Origin: an uncultured Prevotellaceae bacterium
Lineage (GTDB): Bacteria; Bacteroidota; Bacteroidia; Bacteroidales; Muribaculaceae
DNA length: 64,000 bases
NCBI GenBank assembly: GCA_900320055.1
Contig: ONQS01000010.1
Location: 41,266 to 105,265, forward strand
Direction: 5' to 3'
Positions 22,675 through 30,928 of this stretch are shown here, one piece after another. Below the pieces are notes generated by a model. It was given only the letters and a program-made list of their open reading frames with translations. It did no database searches and had not been told where the DNA came from. Within the stretch, counting starts at the first letter, position 1. The number at the start of each line of letters is the position of its first letter. Both the position numbers and the translations under genes were made by a program.

Positions 22675-23589
22675 TCATGCATTGCGGCGACGCGAAGCCT
22701 TGAAGAGTTGATCCTTCTCCTCATCGGTGAGCGCGTCATAACCCGCCGCCTTGATTTTGCCCAAGATGATATCCAGTTCCTCCTCGCTCACGGTATCTGC
22801 AGGCCGGCTTGTCGTCCGACGAGATTCGCCGTTGTCACGACGGGCCGATGATTGCCGCCTTTTTCCCCTGAACTCAGGCATGCGTATCGAGCGGCCCGAC
22901 AGCAGTCCCAGCACCGAGTCGATGACGGCGTTGAGCGGTCGCGTGATGTCGTGGCCAGCCTTGATGCGCAAGGCAAACCAGGCACCTACCGCCGCACCGC
23001 CCAGATGGGCCATGCTGCCACCCAAGTTGCCGGGGTCCAGACCCAGCACGTCGATGAGCACGGTGACTATGGCCACCCACTTGATGGAGACCTCGCCCAG
23101 AAACAGCAGACCGATCTTATAGTCGGGCGTATAGACAGCAGTTGCCACCACAATTGCGATGACCGACGCTGATGCCCCGATCAGGAAGCCCTGCGTGCCC
23201 TGGAAATGCGGCAGCAGATTGAAGGCCAACAGATAGAACAGCGCGCCCCCCCAGCCACCGAGCAGATAAAGCCCGGTGAGTTGCTTGGGCGAGAAAAACT
23301 CCATGAAGATGCGTCCCAGCCAGTAGAGCCACAACATGTTGAACAGGATGTGCAACAGCCCATAATGGGAAAACATGTAAGTCACCAGGGTCCAGGGGCG
23401 CCTGATGAGCCACGTCAGGTCGGAAGGCAGTTCCACCCATTGCAGCAGGGATGTTGCCTGTCCACCCACCAGCAATGAGCCCAGTGCGAACACATGCAGC
23501 AGCACAAAGACCCCGATATTGATGAGAATCAGCCTCATCAGCATCGAGCCCTGCAGATAAGCCCGCTTGATATCGTCAATAAAAGCCAT
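22675..23589 (-). CDS. Rhomboid family intramembrane serine protease
   Basis: A 304-residue membrane protease with six predicted helices. The catalytic serine lies in GASASV and the histidine in MAHLGGA; HYGLLHILFNMLWLYWLG is the conserved helix-2 motif. After the membrane core come about 90 charged cytoplasmic residues rich in Arg and Glu, ending EEKDQLFKASRRRNA, as in Bacteroidetes rhomboids with a DUF6576-type tail. It cleaves membrane-embedded substrates, which are unknown here. Its start overlaps the end of the upstream rhomboid gene by 14 nt, so the two are translationally linked. It is probably a paralogue of that gene. Confidence 0.88.
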   Translation of the reverse strand: MAFIDDIKRAYLQGSMLMRLILINIGVFVLLHVFALGSLLVGGQATSLLQWVELPSDLTWLIRRPWTLVTYMFSHYGLLHILFNMLWLYWLGRIFMEFFSPKQLTGLYLLGGWGGALFYLLAFNLLPHFQGTQGFLIGASASVIAIVVATAVYTPDYKIGLLFLGEVSIKWVAIVTVLIDVLGLDPGNLGGSMAHLGGAAVGAWFALRIKAGHDITRPLNAVIDSVLGLLSGRSIRMPEFRGKRRQSSARRDNGESRRTTSRPADTVSEEELDIILGKIKAAGYDALTDEEKDQLFKASRRRNA

Positions 23590-24325
23590 TGCCTCGCGAC
23601 AGTGTGCCGTTGTGTTTCCAATACAGAATCATGATGATGCCGGCAATCATGCCACCCAAATGGGCAAAATGGGCGACATGGTCCATCGCGCCCGTCACAC
23701 CGAACACCAACTCAAAGGCGCCATAGCCCAAGACCATCCACTTGGCCTTGATCGGGAAGGGGAAGGGGATGATGTACATGGGCATGTTGGGGAAAATCAT
23801 GCCAAAAGCCAGCAAGATGCCAAACACAGCGCCAGAAGCGCCCACAGTAAGCAGCAGGTTATAGAACTCATCCATCGTGAAGGATGCTTTCCCCGAGTTG
23901 ATGGCGTTGATGATCTCGGTCACACTGGACCCGGCAGGTCCTGTCACCATCGACGCCAGAATGCTCTGCCACGAGAATTGCCAAACCAACTCCTGAACCA
24001 AAGCAGCACCCAGTCCGCAAGAGATGTAATAGAACAGGTAGCGCTTAGAGCCCAGAACACGCTCGAGCAGACTGCCAAACATCCACAGCGAAAACATATT
24101 ACAGAACAAGTGGACGAAGCCGCCATGCATAAACATGTAGGTAAACAACTGCACAGGATTGAAATGACTTCCTTGCCAAAAGTGGAGTCCCAACCAACGC
24201 TCCAGATCTATCACTCCCGTCTGCTGGAAGACGTAGGTAGCCAACCAGACCAGAATATTGATGAGTAACAGATGCCGTGTGACCGGCATGATCGACGACC
24301 AGAAAGATCGATTATTATATTGCAT
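23576..24325 (-). CDS. Rhomboid family intramembrane serine protease
   Basis: A 249-residue rhomboid protease with the helix-2 motif HGGFVHLFCNMFSLWMFG, the active serine in GASGAVFG and the active histidine in AHFAHLGGM. It has six helices and no long tail. An extra periplasmic loop of about 50 residues (residues 120-170) between helices 3 and 4 distinguishes it from its neighbour. It is the first gene of the minus-strand run and overlaps the second rhomboid by 14 nt. A -7-like TATTTTTG on the minus strand at 24361-24368 would give a short leader. The paired rhomboids may act on the same or sequential substrates. Confidence 0.88.
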   Translation of the reverse strand: MQYNNRSFWSSIMPVTRHLLLINILVWLATYVFQQTGVIDLERWLGLHFWQGSHFNPVQLFTYMFMHGGFVHLFCNMFSLWMFGSLLERVLGSKRYLFYYISCGLGAALVQELVWQFSWQSILASMVTGPAGSSVTEIINAINSGKASFTMDEFYNLLLTVGASGAVFGILLAFGMIFPNMPMYIIPFPFPIKAKWMVLGYGAFELVFGVTGAMDHVAHFAHLGGMIAGIIMILYWKHNGTLSRGNGFY

Positions 24326-24360
24326 ATTCTATAACCTCGTTATCTATTTGTAATACCGCA

Positions 24361-24368
24361 CAAAAATA
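24361..24368 (-). promoter_or_regulatory. -7 element of the rhomboid operon
   Basis: The minus strand reads TATTTTTG, 36 nt upstream of the first rhomboid ATG. No good TTTG is found at the -33 position. Confidence 0.4.
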
Positions 24369-24460
24369 AAGAAAAAGTCCCTATTTTGGGCCGTTCTTAC
24401 CATAAAAAAACCAAAAATCATCATTTTTTGCTGAAAATACACATTTTTTTTATCATTTTT

Positions 24461-24491
24461 TTTGGAGAAACTGTTGTTATTCTTATATTTG
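24461..24491 (+). promoter_or_regulatory. Promoter of the HU gene
   Basis: TTTG at 24461-24464, a 19-bp spacer and TATATTTG at 24484-24491 match exactly, preceded by a T-rich tract that could boost a highly expressed gene. The leader is about 55 nt. Confidence 0.8.
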
Positions 24492-24551
24492 CGGTAACAA
24501 ATAGACCTTATATTTTATTCACATAACTAATTTTAATAAAAGACTTACACT

Positions 24552-24836
24552 ATGAACAAGACTGAATTAGTACAAGCAATCGCCGAAAAAGCCAATCTGA
24601 CTAAGGTACAGGCCAAGGCCGCTCTCGATGCAATGCTTTGCTCAATGGGTTGCGCTTTGAAGGATGGCAAAAAGGTAGCCCTCATCGGCTTCGGAACCTT
24701 CCAGGTGGTAAAGAAAGATGCTCGTGAAGGCATCAACCCCGCCACCAAGGCCAAGATCAAAATCCCCGCAAAGAAGGTCGTTAAGTTCAAAGCAGGTGCT
24801 GAACTGGCTGCAAAGGTTAACACCAAGAAGAAGTAA
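24552..24836 (+). CDS. hup: HU family DNA-binding protein
   Basis: A 94-residue histone-like protein that binds and bends DNA as a dimer and compacts the nucleoid. It starts MNKTELVQAIAEKANLTKVQAKAA, the standard HU helix pair. GFGTFQVVKKDAREGINPATK follows, with the DNA-intercalating proline in the arm (NPATK). The C-terminus KVNTKKK is basic. It has a strong consensus promoter and a clean intrinsic terminator, as expected for an abundant protein. IHF-type function cannot be excluded from sequence alone. Confidence 0.93.
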   Translation: MNKTELVQAIAEKANLTKVQAKAALDAMLCSMGCALKDGKKVALIGFGTFQVVKKDAREGINPATKAKIKIPAKKVVKFKAGAELAAKVNTKKK

Positions 24837-24866
24837 TCATCATTGCTTGTGCAAAATTAGGAATGA

Positions 24867-24905
24867 CAACCGTGGCTATATCTCATGCCACGGTTGCTTT
24901 TTTTT
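24867..24905 (+). terminator. Intrinsic terminator of the HU gene
   Basis: A perfect 10-bp stem, CAACCGTGGC at 24867-24876 and GCCACGGTTG at 24887-24896, followed by C and eight T. Confidence 0.9.
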
Positions 24906-25001
24906 ACCCCATCATCTATGACAATGGCTACAACCCGCCAAATCCAGTAGCGGTTGAATAAAAAATCGATGGAGAGAAGACCGTTATTTTAGTTTTTTGC
25001 T

Positions 25002-25009
25002 TATATTTG
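25002..25009 (+). promoter_or_regulatory. -7 element of the BspA-like gene
   Basis: TATATTTG lies about 88 nt before the ATG at 25097. No convincing -33 box at the right distance. Confidence 0.5.
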
Positions 25010-25096
25010 TGGTTTGAAACGATGCGCGAGTTCCGCACCGCCATTGTCTCAAGCAGATTGAGAACAACATTTAATAACCAAAACCTATAACGACTT

Positions 25097-28000
25097 ATGA
25101 AACAAGTTATTACTCACAAGACATGGTTGCAGCGTTGCCTGCTCGCGGTGGTCTGCATCGCTACAGCGGCAACCGTTTCGGCCGCCAGCATCACTGTCGA
25201 CGGCATCAACTACACGACCAAGAGTGACGGCACCGCCACCATCGCCAAGTACACGATTGTCAAGGCGAGCGGCGACACCCCAGCCGACACCCTATTCTAC
25301 TCAGGCGACATTGTCATTCCCGAGAAGGTTACCTATGAGGGCACCGAGTACACGGTAGTCGCCACTGCGGCCAACGCCTTTGTCGATTGCCGCAATCTGA
25401 CGTCGCTCACGTTGCCCGCCACCTGTGTGACCATCGCCCGCAACTCGTTTAAGGGCTGTTCAGCACTCAAGTACAGTCCCCTGCCTGCCACAGTCACCAG
25501 CGTGGGCAGCGGTGTGTTCAACGGGTGCACCAGTCTCGAAGAAGTTGTCATCTATCCGGGATGGAACAAGCCCATCAGCGAGGAATTTGCCAACTGCCCC
25601 AATCTGAAACGCCTGATCATCAGCGATGGCACTACGCCAGTGGTGATGAAATTGACCGCCTTTGGCTCATCGGCCGAAGCGCGCACGGCACTCAACAGCA
25701 TCGAGTACATCTACATGGGCCGCAATGTTGATGCCAGCGCCTATACCAATGCCGAACAGCCCTTCCACAACATGGGCGCCCTCAAGACACTGATCATCGG
25801 CGGCGAGACCACGACGATCCAGAGCACCACCTTCCAGGGTTGCACGGCGCTGACCGGGGTAACCTTCCAGAACAACAACGTCACCAGCATCGGCTCTAGC
25901 GCATTTGCCAGTTGCACGTCGCTGCCCCAGATCACCATCCCCGAAGCCGTGACGGTCATCGACCAGAGCGTGTTCAATGGCTGCCGCTCACTCCAGAGTG
26001 TCACCATGGGCGACGCCGTAACCAGCATCGGCATCACCGCCTTCTACAACACGGGACTGACCACGATTGACCTGCCCAGCGCATTGACCTCGATTGGCCA
26101 GAGTGCATTCGAGAACTCACAACTGACCGGCGCCATCGTTCTGCCCGAAGGCGTGACCAGCATTGGTTCACAAGCCTTTGCGGGCACCAAGTTGACAAGC
26201 GTGGGCCTACCTGCCAACGTGACCAGTATCGGCTCGGGCGCATTTGCCCCCATCCCTACCCTAGCCAACATCACCCTGGCCGATGGCAACCAAGCCTTTA
26301 AACTCGATGGTGGCGTGCTGCTGAATGCAGCCGGCACCCGCCTGCTGGTTACTGCCCATGAGGGCGACATGGCCACCACCTACAGCAACGCCACAGTGAC
26401 CAGCATTGACAACTACGGACTGGCATATGCGCCGTTTGCCAGCGTTGACCTGCCCGCGTTACAGACCATCGGCAACTACGGCTTTGCCTATAGCGATATT
26501 GAGACCTACACGCTAGCCAATGGTGTGAATGTGGGTCAGAACGTGTTTGCCGGCTCTGCCCTGCGTGAAATCGTCATCGCCGAGGGCCGCAACGAGATTC
26601 CCCAAGGCTTGTGCGCCCAGTGCACCAACCTCACCAGCGTGACCCTGCCCAGCACCACGACCAACATGATGCGCAACTGCTTTGAGGGCTGCACCTCACT
26701 CGAGGAAATGGAGATTCCCGCCAATGTCAACTACATGGAGCCTGGTTCGGTTCCCGCCACCATCAAGGTGCTGCGCGTGCTCAACGTCAACACGCCGGCG
26801 CTGGCAGCCGGAGTGTTTAACGAGAGCCAGAGCGACGTGGTCTGCAAGGTTGCGCCAGGCTCTGTCGAGGCTTTCAAGAGTGCCAACCAGTGGCGCTACC
26901 TCAACATCGTGGCCGACGAGAGCATTTCGGGCGACGGTTCCACCCTGGGCTGTCCGTCGGGCCTGTACTTTGCCACCACAGCCGGCGACCTCATGTATAA
27001 GGATACCGACGGCAACATCGTGAACACCAACTTCAACGCTGGTCAGCACGCCTTCACGTTGCAGAGTTACAAGAACCGTGTGTATGTCGCCGTGGCCGGT
27101 CAGCGCTTCACCTATCAGGATCCCAACCAACCCCTGGGCGACGGCGAACTGTTCTATGTCAACAACACCAACGGCATCTTCTACCGCGTGACCGTGCTCA
27201 ACAACGTGGGCTACGCTCCCAGCGAGGATCCCTTCACCATGTTCATCGACGAAAACGAGAACAAGATCTACATCAGCGACCGCAACGTGGGTATCCACGA
27301 GTTGAATGCCGACACCACGGGCCTCTATGGTCAGCAGCCCTTCCTGCTGCAGAACCAATGGCTGCCCTACTACAACGACGAGATCAGTTGGGGCAGCATC
27401 ACGGGCGGCTTTGCACAGGACAAGCATGGCATCTTCTGGATGAGCAAGAAGTTTAATGGCGTGTGCCTGCTGCGCTTCAAGAAGGGTGACATCTATCCCG
27501 ACGGCGGCCAAGGCCATACCAAGCACTACAACGCCCTGTTCCGCGATGCCATCATCAAGACCTTCTACCTCGACGAGGAGAATGGCTACCTGTACATGCA
27601 GGTACAGACCGATCCCAGCGGCTGCGTGCCGGGCATCTACCGCATTGCCCTAAACAAGATCGAGAACATGGAAACTGGTGCCGACGTCGAGGGTAACAAC
27701 TCGCTGCGCATCGCAGACTGTGAACTGATCGACGACTCTCCCATCAAGGTTGAGGGTGCCGAGGACAGCGGCGAGATCGCCAATGTGGCACAAATCAACA
27801 GCGACGGCGAGTACATCTACTGGAGTTACATTGCTCCTACCAGCGATGCCGAGGCAATCCGCAACAGCGTGCCCCTGGATGTAAACAATCCGCTGCACCA
27901 CAGCGGTATCAAGTGCCTGCGCGCTAAGCCCAACGAGGATGGCACGATGCCAACCACCGTAGGCTTTGCCATCGAGGGTGTTGAGGCTTATGGCGTGTGT

Positions 28001-28207
28001 GGCGCGACCTACACCGAGGATGAGCCAGGTCCAAATCCCATCGCAGGTGATGTGAACGGCGACGGCGAGGTCAATATCGCCGACGTGAACGCGCTCATCG
28101 ACCAGATCTTGACCGGAAACACCTTGCCTAGCGGTGACGTGAATGGCGACGGTGAGGTCAATATCGCCGATGTCAGTGCCGTGATCGACATCATCCTCAA
28201 GAGTTAA
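25097..28207 (+). CDS. BspA-like leucine-rich repeat surface protein with dockerin-type C-terminus
   Basis: A 1036-residue secreted protein. The signal peptide ends near TVSAAS. Residues about 60-600 are BspA/TpLRR (LRR_5) repeats, with units such as SIGSSAFASCTSLPQITIP and VIDQSVFNGCRSLQSVTMG. Residues about 620-960 form a second, non-repeat beta-rich region that I do not recognise. Two dockerin-type EF-hand repeats (GDVNGDGEVNIADVNALID and a near copy) close the protein from about residue 984. BspA-like proteins bind fibronectin, mucins or other cells. There is no T9SS tail, and no cohesin partner is in the window. It is a single-gene unit ended by the hairpin at 28239. Confidence 0.88.
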   Translation: MKQVITHKTWLQRCLLAVVCIATAATVSAASITVDGINYTTKSDGTATIAKYTIVKASGDTPADTLFYSGDIVIPEKVTYEGTEYTVVATAANAFVDCRNLTSLTLPATCVTIARNSFKGCSALKYSPLPATVTSVGSGVFNGCTSLEEVVIYPGWNKPISEEFANCPNLKRLIISDGTTPVVMKLTAFGSSAEARTALNSIEYIYMGRNVDASAYTNAEQPFHNMGALKTLIIGGETTTIQSTTFQGCTALTGVTFQNNNVTSIGSSAFASCTSLPQITIPEAVTVIDQSVFNGCRSLQSVTMGDAVTSIGITAFYNTGLTTIDLPSALTSIGQSAFENSQLTGAIVLPEGVTSIGSQAFAGTKLTSVGLPANVTSIGSGAFAPIPTLANITLADGNQAFKLDGGVLLNAAGTRLLVTAHEGDMATTYSNATVTSIDNYGLAYAPFASVDLPALQTIGNYGFAYSDIETYTLANGVNVGQNVFAGSALREIVIAEGRNEIPQGLCAQCTNLTSVTLPSTTTNMMRNCFEGCTSLEEMEIPANVNYMEPGSVPATIKVLRVLNVNTPALAAGVFNESQSDVVCKVAPGSVEAFKSANQWRYLNIVADESISGDGSTLGCPSGLYFATTAGDLMYKDTDGNIVNTNFNAGQHAFTLQSYKNRVYVAVAGQRFTYQDPNQPLGDGELFYVNNTNGIFYRVTVLNNVGYAPSEDPFTMFIDENENKIYISDRNVGIHELNADTTGLYGQQPFLLQNQWLPYYNDEISWGSITGGFAQDKHGIFWMSKKFNGVCLLRFKKGDIYPDGGQGHTKHYNALFRDAIIKTFYLDEENGYLYMQVQTDPSGCVPGIYRIALNKIENMETGADVEGNNSLRIADCELIDDSPIKVEGAEDSGEIANVAQINSDGEYIYWSYIAPTSDAEAIRNSVPLDVNNPLHHSGIKCLRAKPNEDGTMPTTVGFAIEGVEAYGVCGATYTEDEPGPNPIAGDVNGDGEVNIADVNALIDQILTGNTLPSGDVNGDGEVNIADVSAVIDIILKS

Positions 28208-28238
28208 CCCCATCGGTCACTGACCGACTAAACAAAGT

Positions 28239-28279
28239 GCGGCGCGAACTTTGAGAAGGTTCGCGCCGCTTTATTTTTC
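28239..28279. terminator. Terminator after the BspA-like gene
   Basis: An 11-bp GC-rich perfect stem (GCGGCGCGAAC and its complement) is followed by TTTATTTTT on the plus strand. The opposite strand reads CTTTGTTT after the stem, so it may also stop leftward RNA. Confidence 0.85.
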
Positions 28280-28300
28280 CGTTTCCGCCTGCCGACAAAT

Positions 28301-28436
28301 GAGCCGAAGCCATCGCTCAGCGGAAAAATAGTGGGGACAAGTATGAGGTCGAAAGACCTCGCCAAGGCCAGCGGCCTTGACTTGGTCTTCGACCTCACCG
28401 CCCACACCTTTTATCGGCTGAGCCGAAGCCATCGCT
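28301..28436. repeat. Structured intergenic element bounded by 17-bp direct repeats
   Basis: GAGCCGAAGCCATCGCT occurs at 28301-28317 and again at 28420-28436. Between them lies a nested inverted repeat. The outer arms start TGAGGTCGAA and pair with TTCGACCTCA (about 14 bp, one bulged A), and an inner hairpin pairs CAAGGCC with GGCCTTG around AGC. The whole would form a long cruciform or RNA stem. Short frames cross it on both strands but none looks like a gene. Confidence 0.7.
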
Positions 28437-28561
28437 ATTCAGCCACCTTGCGGGATGTATATGGCATAAAAAAATGGATTAACCCTTCTATCAATCACGA
28501 CAGTAAAGTTAATCCGAAACTCTTTGATAAATCAAAATAGATTTTTCCCTTTTATGCGCTA

Positions 28562-28591
28562 CAAAGATAATATCATTTTTTTACATACAAA
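28562..28591 (-). promoter_or_regulatory. Possible leftward promoter into the structured element
   Basis: On the minus strand TTTG (28588-28591), an 18-bp spacer and TATCTTTG (28562-28569). RNA from it would run through the structured element and could end at the hairpin at 28239, giving a transcript of about 310 nt with no long reading frame. Confidence 0.4.
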
Positions 28592-28644
28592 AGTTTTTGA
28601 CATTTTTTTCAAGAAAAACATATTTTGGCTAACAAATCGGAGCC

Positions 28645-29817
28645 TTATTCATTGTTTCTCCTATGATTGTTGATGCGGTCAACCACTAGCGCAATGGCCC
28701 CATCACCCGTCACATTGCATGCGGTGCCAAAACTGTCCATCGTGATATATAGAGCAATCATCAAGGCCTGCTGCTCGGCATTGAAACCCAACACCGACTG
28801 CAAGACACCCAGCGCCGCCATGATGGCACCACCCGGTACGCCAGGAGCCGCTACCATCATGATACCCAGCATGAGAATAAACCCGGTGAACAGGCTCAGG
28901 CTAATCTGACCACCCTGCATGATGAGCAGTGCCACAGCGCAGGCCGTGATCTTCATGGCGCTGCCAGAGAGGTGAATGGTAGCGCACAACGGAATCACAA
29001 AGCCCGCCACGCCATCGCTAACACAATTCTTCTTGGTCTGGGCCAACGTAACAGGAATCGTCGCTGCCGACGATGAGGTGCCCAGTGCGGTGAAATAGGC
29101 GGGCAACATCGTGTACAGCGCCTTAAAGGGATTGCGATGGGAAATGCCTCCGGCTATACAATACTGCAGCACCAGCAGGAAGATATGCATCACAAATATG
29201 ACACCGATGATGGCTATAAACACATTGATGATGCGCCATGCCTGTCCCGTGTGGGACATGTTGAGGAATATAGAGAAGATGTACACCGGCAAGATGGGAA
29301 TCAGAGCCACCTGGATGGTTTTGGCAATGATGTCGCGGAACTCGTCGAAGCACTTCTTGAGACTGGGCGATTCAAAAAAGGAAATACCGAGTCCCATCAC
29401 AAAGGCCGTGATCAGTGCGCTCATCACATCCAACAGCGGGGGAATCTCAATGGTGAAATAGGGTTGCAACTCCTCGACGGTGGCAACGGCCTGGGCAGCC
29501 TTGTCAGGATCGATCAGCGACGGGAAGATGCCCGTGCTGACAAAATAACTCATATAACCCGAGAAGACCGTGTCGCCATAGGCTATAAGCGCGGTGATCA
29601 GCAACAAACGGCCGGCACCCTTGCCGATATCGGCGATGGCAGGCGTTACCAGTCCCACAATGATGAGAGGGATCAAGAAGGAAAGGAAGTGGCTGAAAAT
29701 GCTGTTGAACGTTACAAAACACCTTACAGCCCAAACAGGAAAAAACGCGCCACAAGCCACACCCAGAATGATGGCGATGATGATGCGCGGCAGCAGTCCT
29801 ATCTTAATTATTTGCAT
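28645..29817 (-). CDS. Dicarboxylate/amino acid:cation symporter (DAACS family)
   Basis: A 390-residue inner-membrane transporter of the glutamate/aspartate/C4-dicarboxylate:H+ or Na+ family. It begins MQIIKIGLLPRIIIAIILG and has about eight hydrophobic segments. The re-entrant loop serine motif is present as LGTSSSAATIPVTL, and the substrate-site region as MDSFGTACNVTGDGAIALVV. The second loop reads VAAPGVPGGAIMAAL. The substrate may be an amino acid (serine, glutamate) or dicarboxylate. A frame reaching 29853 overlaps the -7 element at 29851-29858, so the ATG at 29817 is used. It is divergent from the FemAB-like gene. Confidence 0.88.
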   Translation of the reverse strand: MQIIKIGLLPRIIIAIILGVACGAFFPVWAVRCFVTFNSIFSHFLSFLIPLIIVGLVTPAIADIGKGAGRLLLITALIAYGDTVFSGYMSYFVSTGIFPSLIDPDKAAQAVATVEELQPYFTIEIPPLLDVMSALITAFVMGLGISFFESPSLKKCFDEFRDIIAKTIQVALIPILPVYIFSIFLNMSHTGQAWRIINVFIAIIGVIFVMHIFLLVLQYCIAGGISHRNPFKALYTMLPAYFTALGTSSSAATIPVTLAQTKKNCVSDGVAGFVIPLCATIHLSGSAMKITACAVALLIMQGGQISLSLFTGFILMLGIMMVAAPGVPGGAIMAALGVLQSVLGFNAEQQALMIALYITMDSFGTACNVTGDGAIALVVDRINNHRRNNE

Positions 29818-29844
29818 GGCACTATATGATGAATAATTGTATTT

Positions 29845-29879
29845 TTTGGGCAAAGGTAATATTTTTTAGCGTATATTTG
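29845..29879 (+). promoter_or_regulatory. Promoter of the acyltransferase-flippase pair
   Basis: TATATTTG at 29872-29879 with TTTG at 29845-29848; the 23-bp spacer is a little long. The leader would be about 90 nt. Confidence 0.45.
29851..29858 (-). promoter_or_regulatory. -7 element of the symporter gene
   Basis: The minus strand reads TACCTTTG, 33 nt before the ATG at 29817. No TTTG at the -33 position. It overlaps the divergent promoter of the acyltransferase gene. Confidence 0.5.
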
Positions 29880-29978
29880 CGTTTTAATTACAGCGGAATG
29901 ATGCGCTACCTAGATTAATGGGGCAGCCGGCTGCCCTCATCAAATACATTAATACTTATTATATAGGACACTACGACG

Positions 29979-30920
29979 ATGGTGGAAATCATGAGATATG
30001 AAGCCTCAATGGCTAAACGATGGGACGAATTTGCGAGCCAGAGCCGCAATGCCACATTCCTGCACCAGCGCGGGTACATGGACTACCATAGTGACCGCTT
30101 TGCCGACTGCTCGCTCGTGGCGCTGCACAATGGCAGGGTGTGCGCCCTGTTGCCAGCCAACGTCGAGGGTGACACATTGTGGTCACACCGTGGTCTCACC
30201 TACGGAGGCTGGCTCCTGCCCTACAAGCACTTCGACACCACAGTGATGGTCGAGGTGATGGACGCGGCCTGCCAATGGATGGCCGCAAACGGTCTCAAGC
30301 GACTGGTGTACAAGCCCGTGCCGCACATCTATCACCGCTATCCGTGCGAGGAGGACCTGTATGCGCTCTTCCGCCACCAGGCTGCCCTGGTCGAGACCAA
30401 TATCTCCACGACCATCGACCTGACTTGTCCCCTACCCCTGGACCGCGGCAACAAGAGCGGAGCCAACGCCGCCCGCAAAGCCGGCATCCAAGTGGGCCCT
30501 AGCGACGACTGGCAAGGCTACTGGCACCTGCTGACCTCGCTACTCGACGAGCGCTATGACACGCGTCCCGTGCACACGCTGGACGAGATGTGCCTGCTGC
30601 ATGATCGCTTTCCCGGCAACATCTGCCTGCACACCGCCACCCTCGATGGCGAACTGCTGGCAGGTGTGGTTATGTATCTGTCGGCACCTGTCGCACATTG
30701 CCAGTATATCGGCGCATCGACCCGGGGCAAGGACAGTAAGGCTCTCACCCTACTGTTTGAGCACTTGATTGACCACTACAAGCGACTGGGCTTCAGATAC
30801 TTTGACTTCGGCATTTCTAACGAGGACCACGGCCGATACCTCAATGCAGGCCTGGTCAAACAGAAGTCCCGATTAGGTGGCCGCGGAATCGCCTATAATA
30901 CCCTAGCAATCAACCTGTAG
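29979..30920 (+). CDS. FemAB/GNAT-like acyltransferase
   Basis: A 313-residue soluble protein resembling the Acetyltransf_6/FemAB-like GNAT family. Typical blocks are NATFLHQRGYMDYHSDRF near residue 24, LLAGVVMYL near 227, and FRYFDFGISNEDHGRYLNAGL near 280. The last block is the usual position of the acyl-CoA or aminoacyl-tRNA fold signature. Such enzymes N-acylate amino sugars or add amino acids to surface glycans. The adjacent Wzx-type flippase gene, 8 nt downstream, supports a role in polysaccharide modification. An ATG at 29991 is an alternative start (MRYEASMAKRW). Confidence 0.75.
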   Translation: MVEIMRYEASMAKRWDEFASQSRNATFLHQRGYMDYHSDRFADCSLVALHNGRVCALLPANVEGDTLWSHRGLTYGGWLLPYKHFDTTVMVEVMDAACQWMAANGLKRLVYKPVPHIYHRYPCEEDLYALFRHQAALVETNISTTIDLTCPLPLDRGNKSGANAARKAGIQVGPSDDWQGYWHLLTSLLDERYDTRPVHTLDEMCLLHDRFPGNICLHTATLDGELLAGVVMYLSAPVAHCQYIGASTRGKDSKALTLLFEHLIDHYKRLGFRYFDFGISNEDHGRYLNAGLVKQKSRLGGRGIAYNTLAINL

Positions 30921-30928
30921 ACTCATTC

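Noticed and set aside
28331-28540. A 69-codon plus-strand frame after the BspA-like gene
   Set aside because: It runs through the inverted-repeat element and an A+T-rich tail, has no promoter and resembles no protein.
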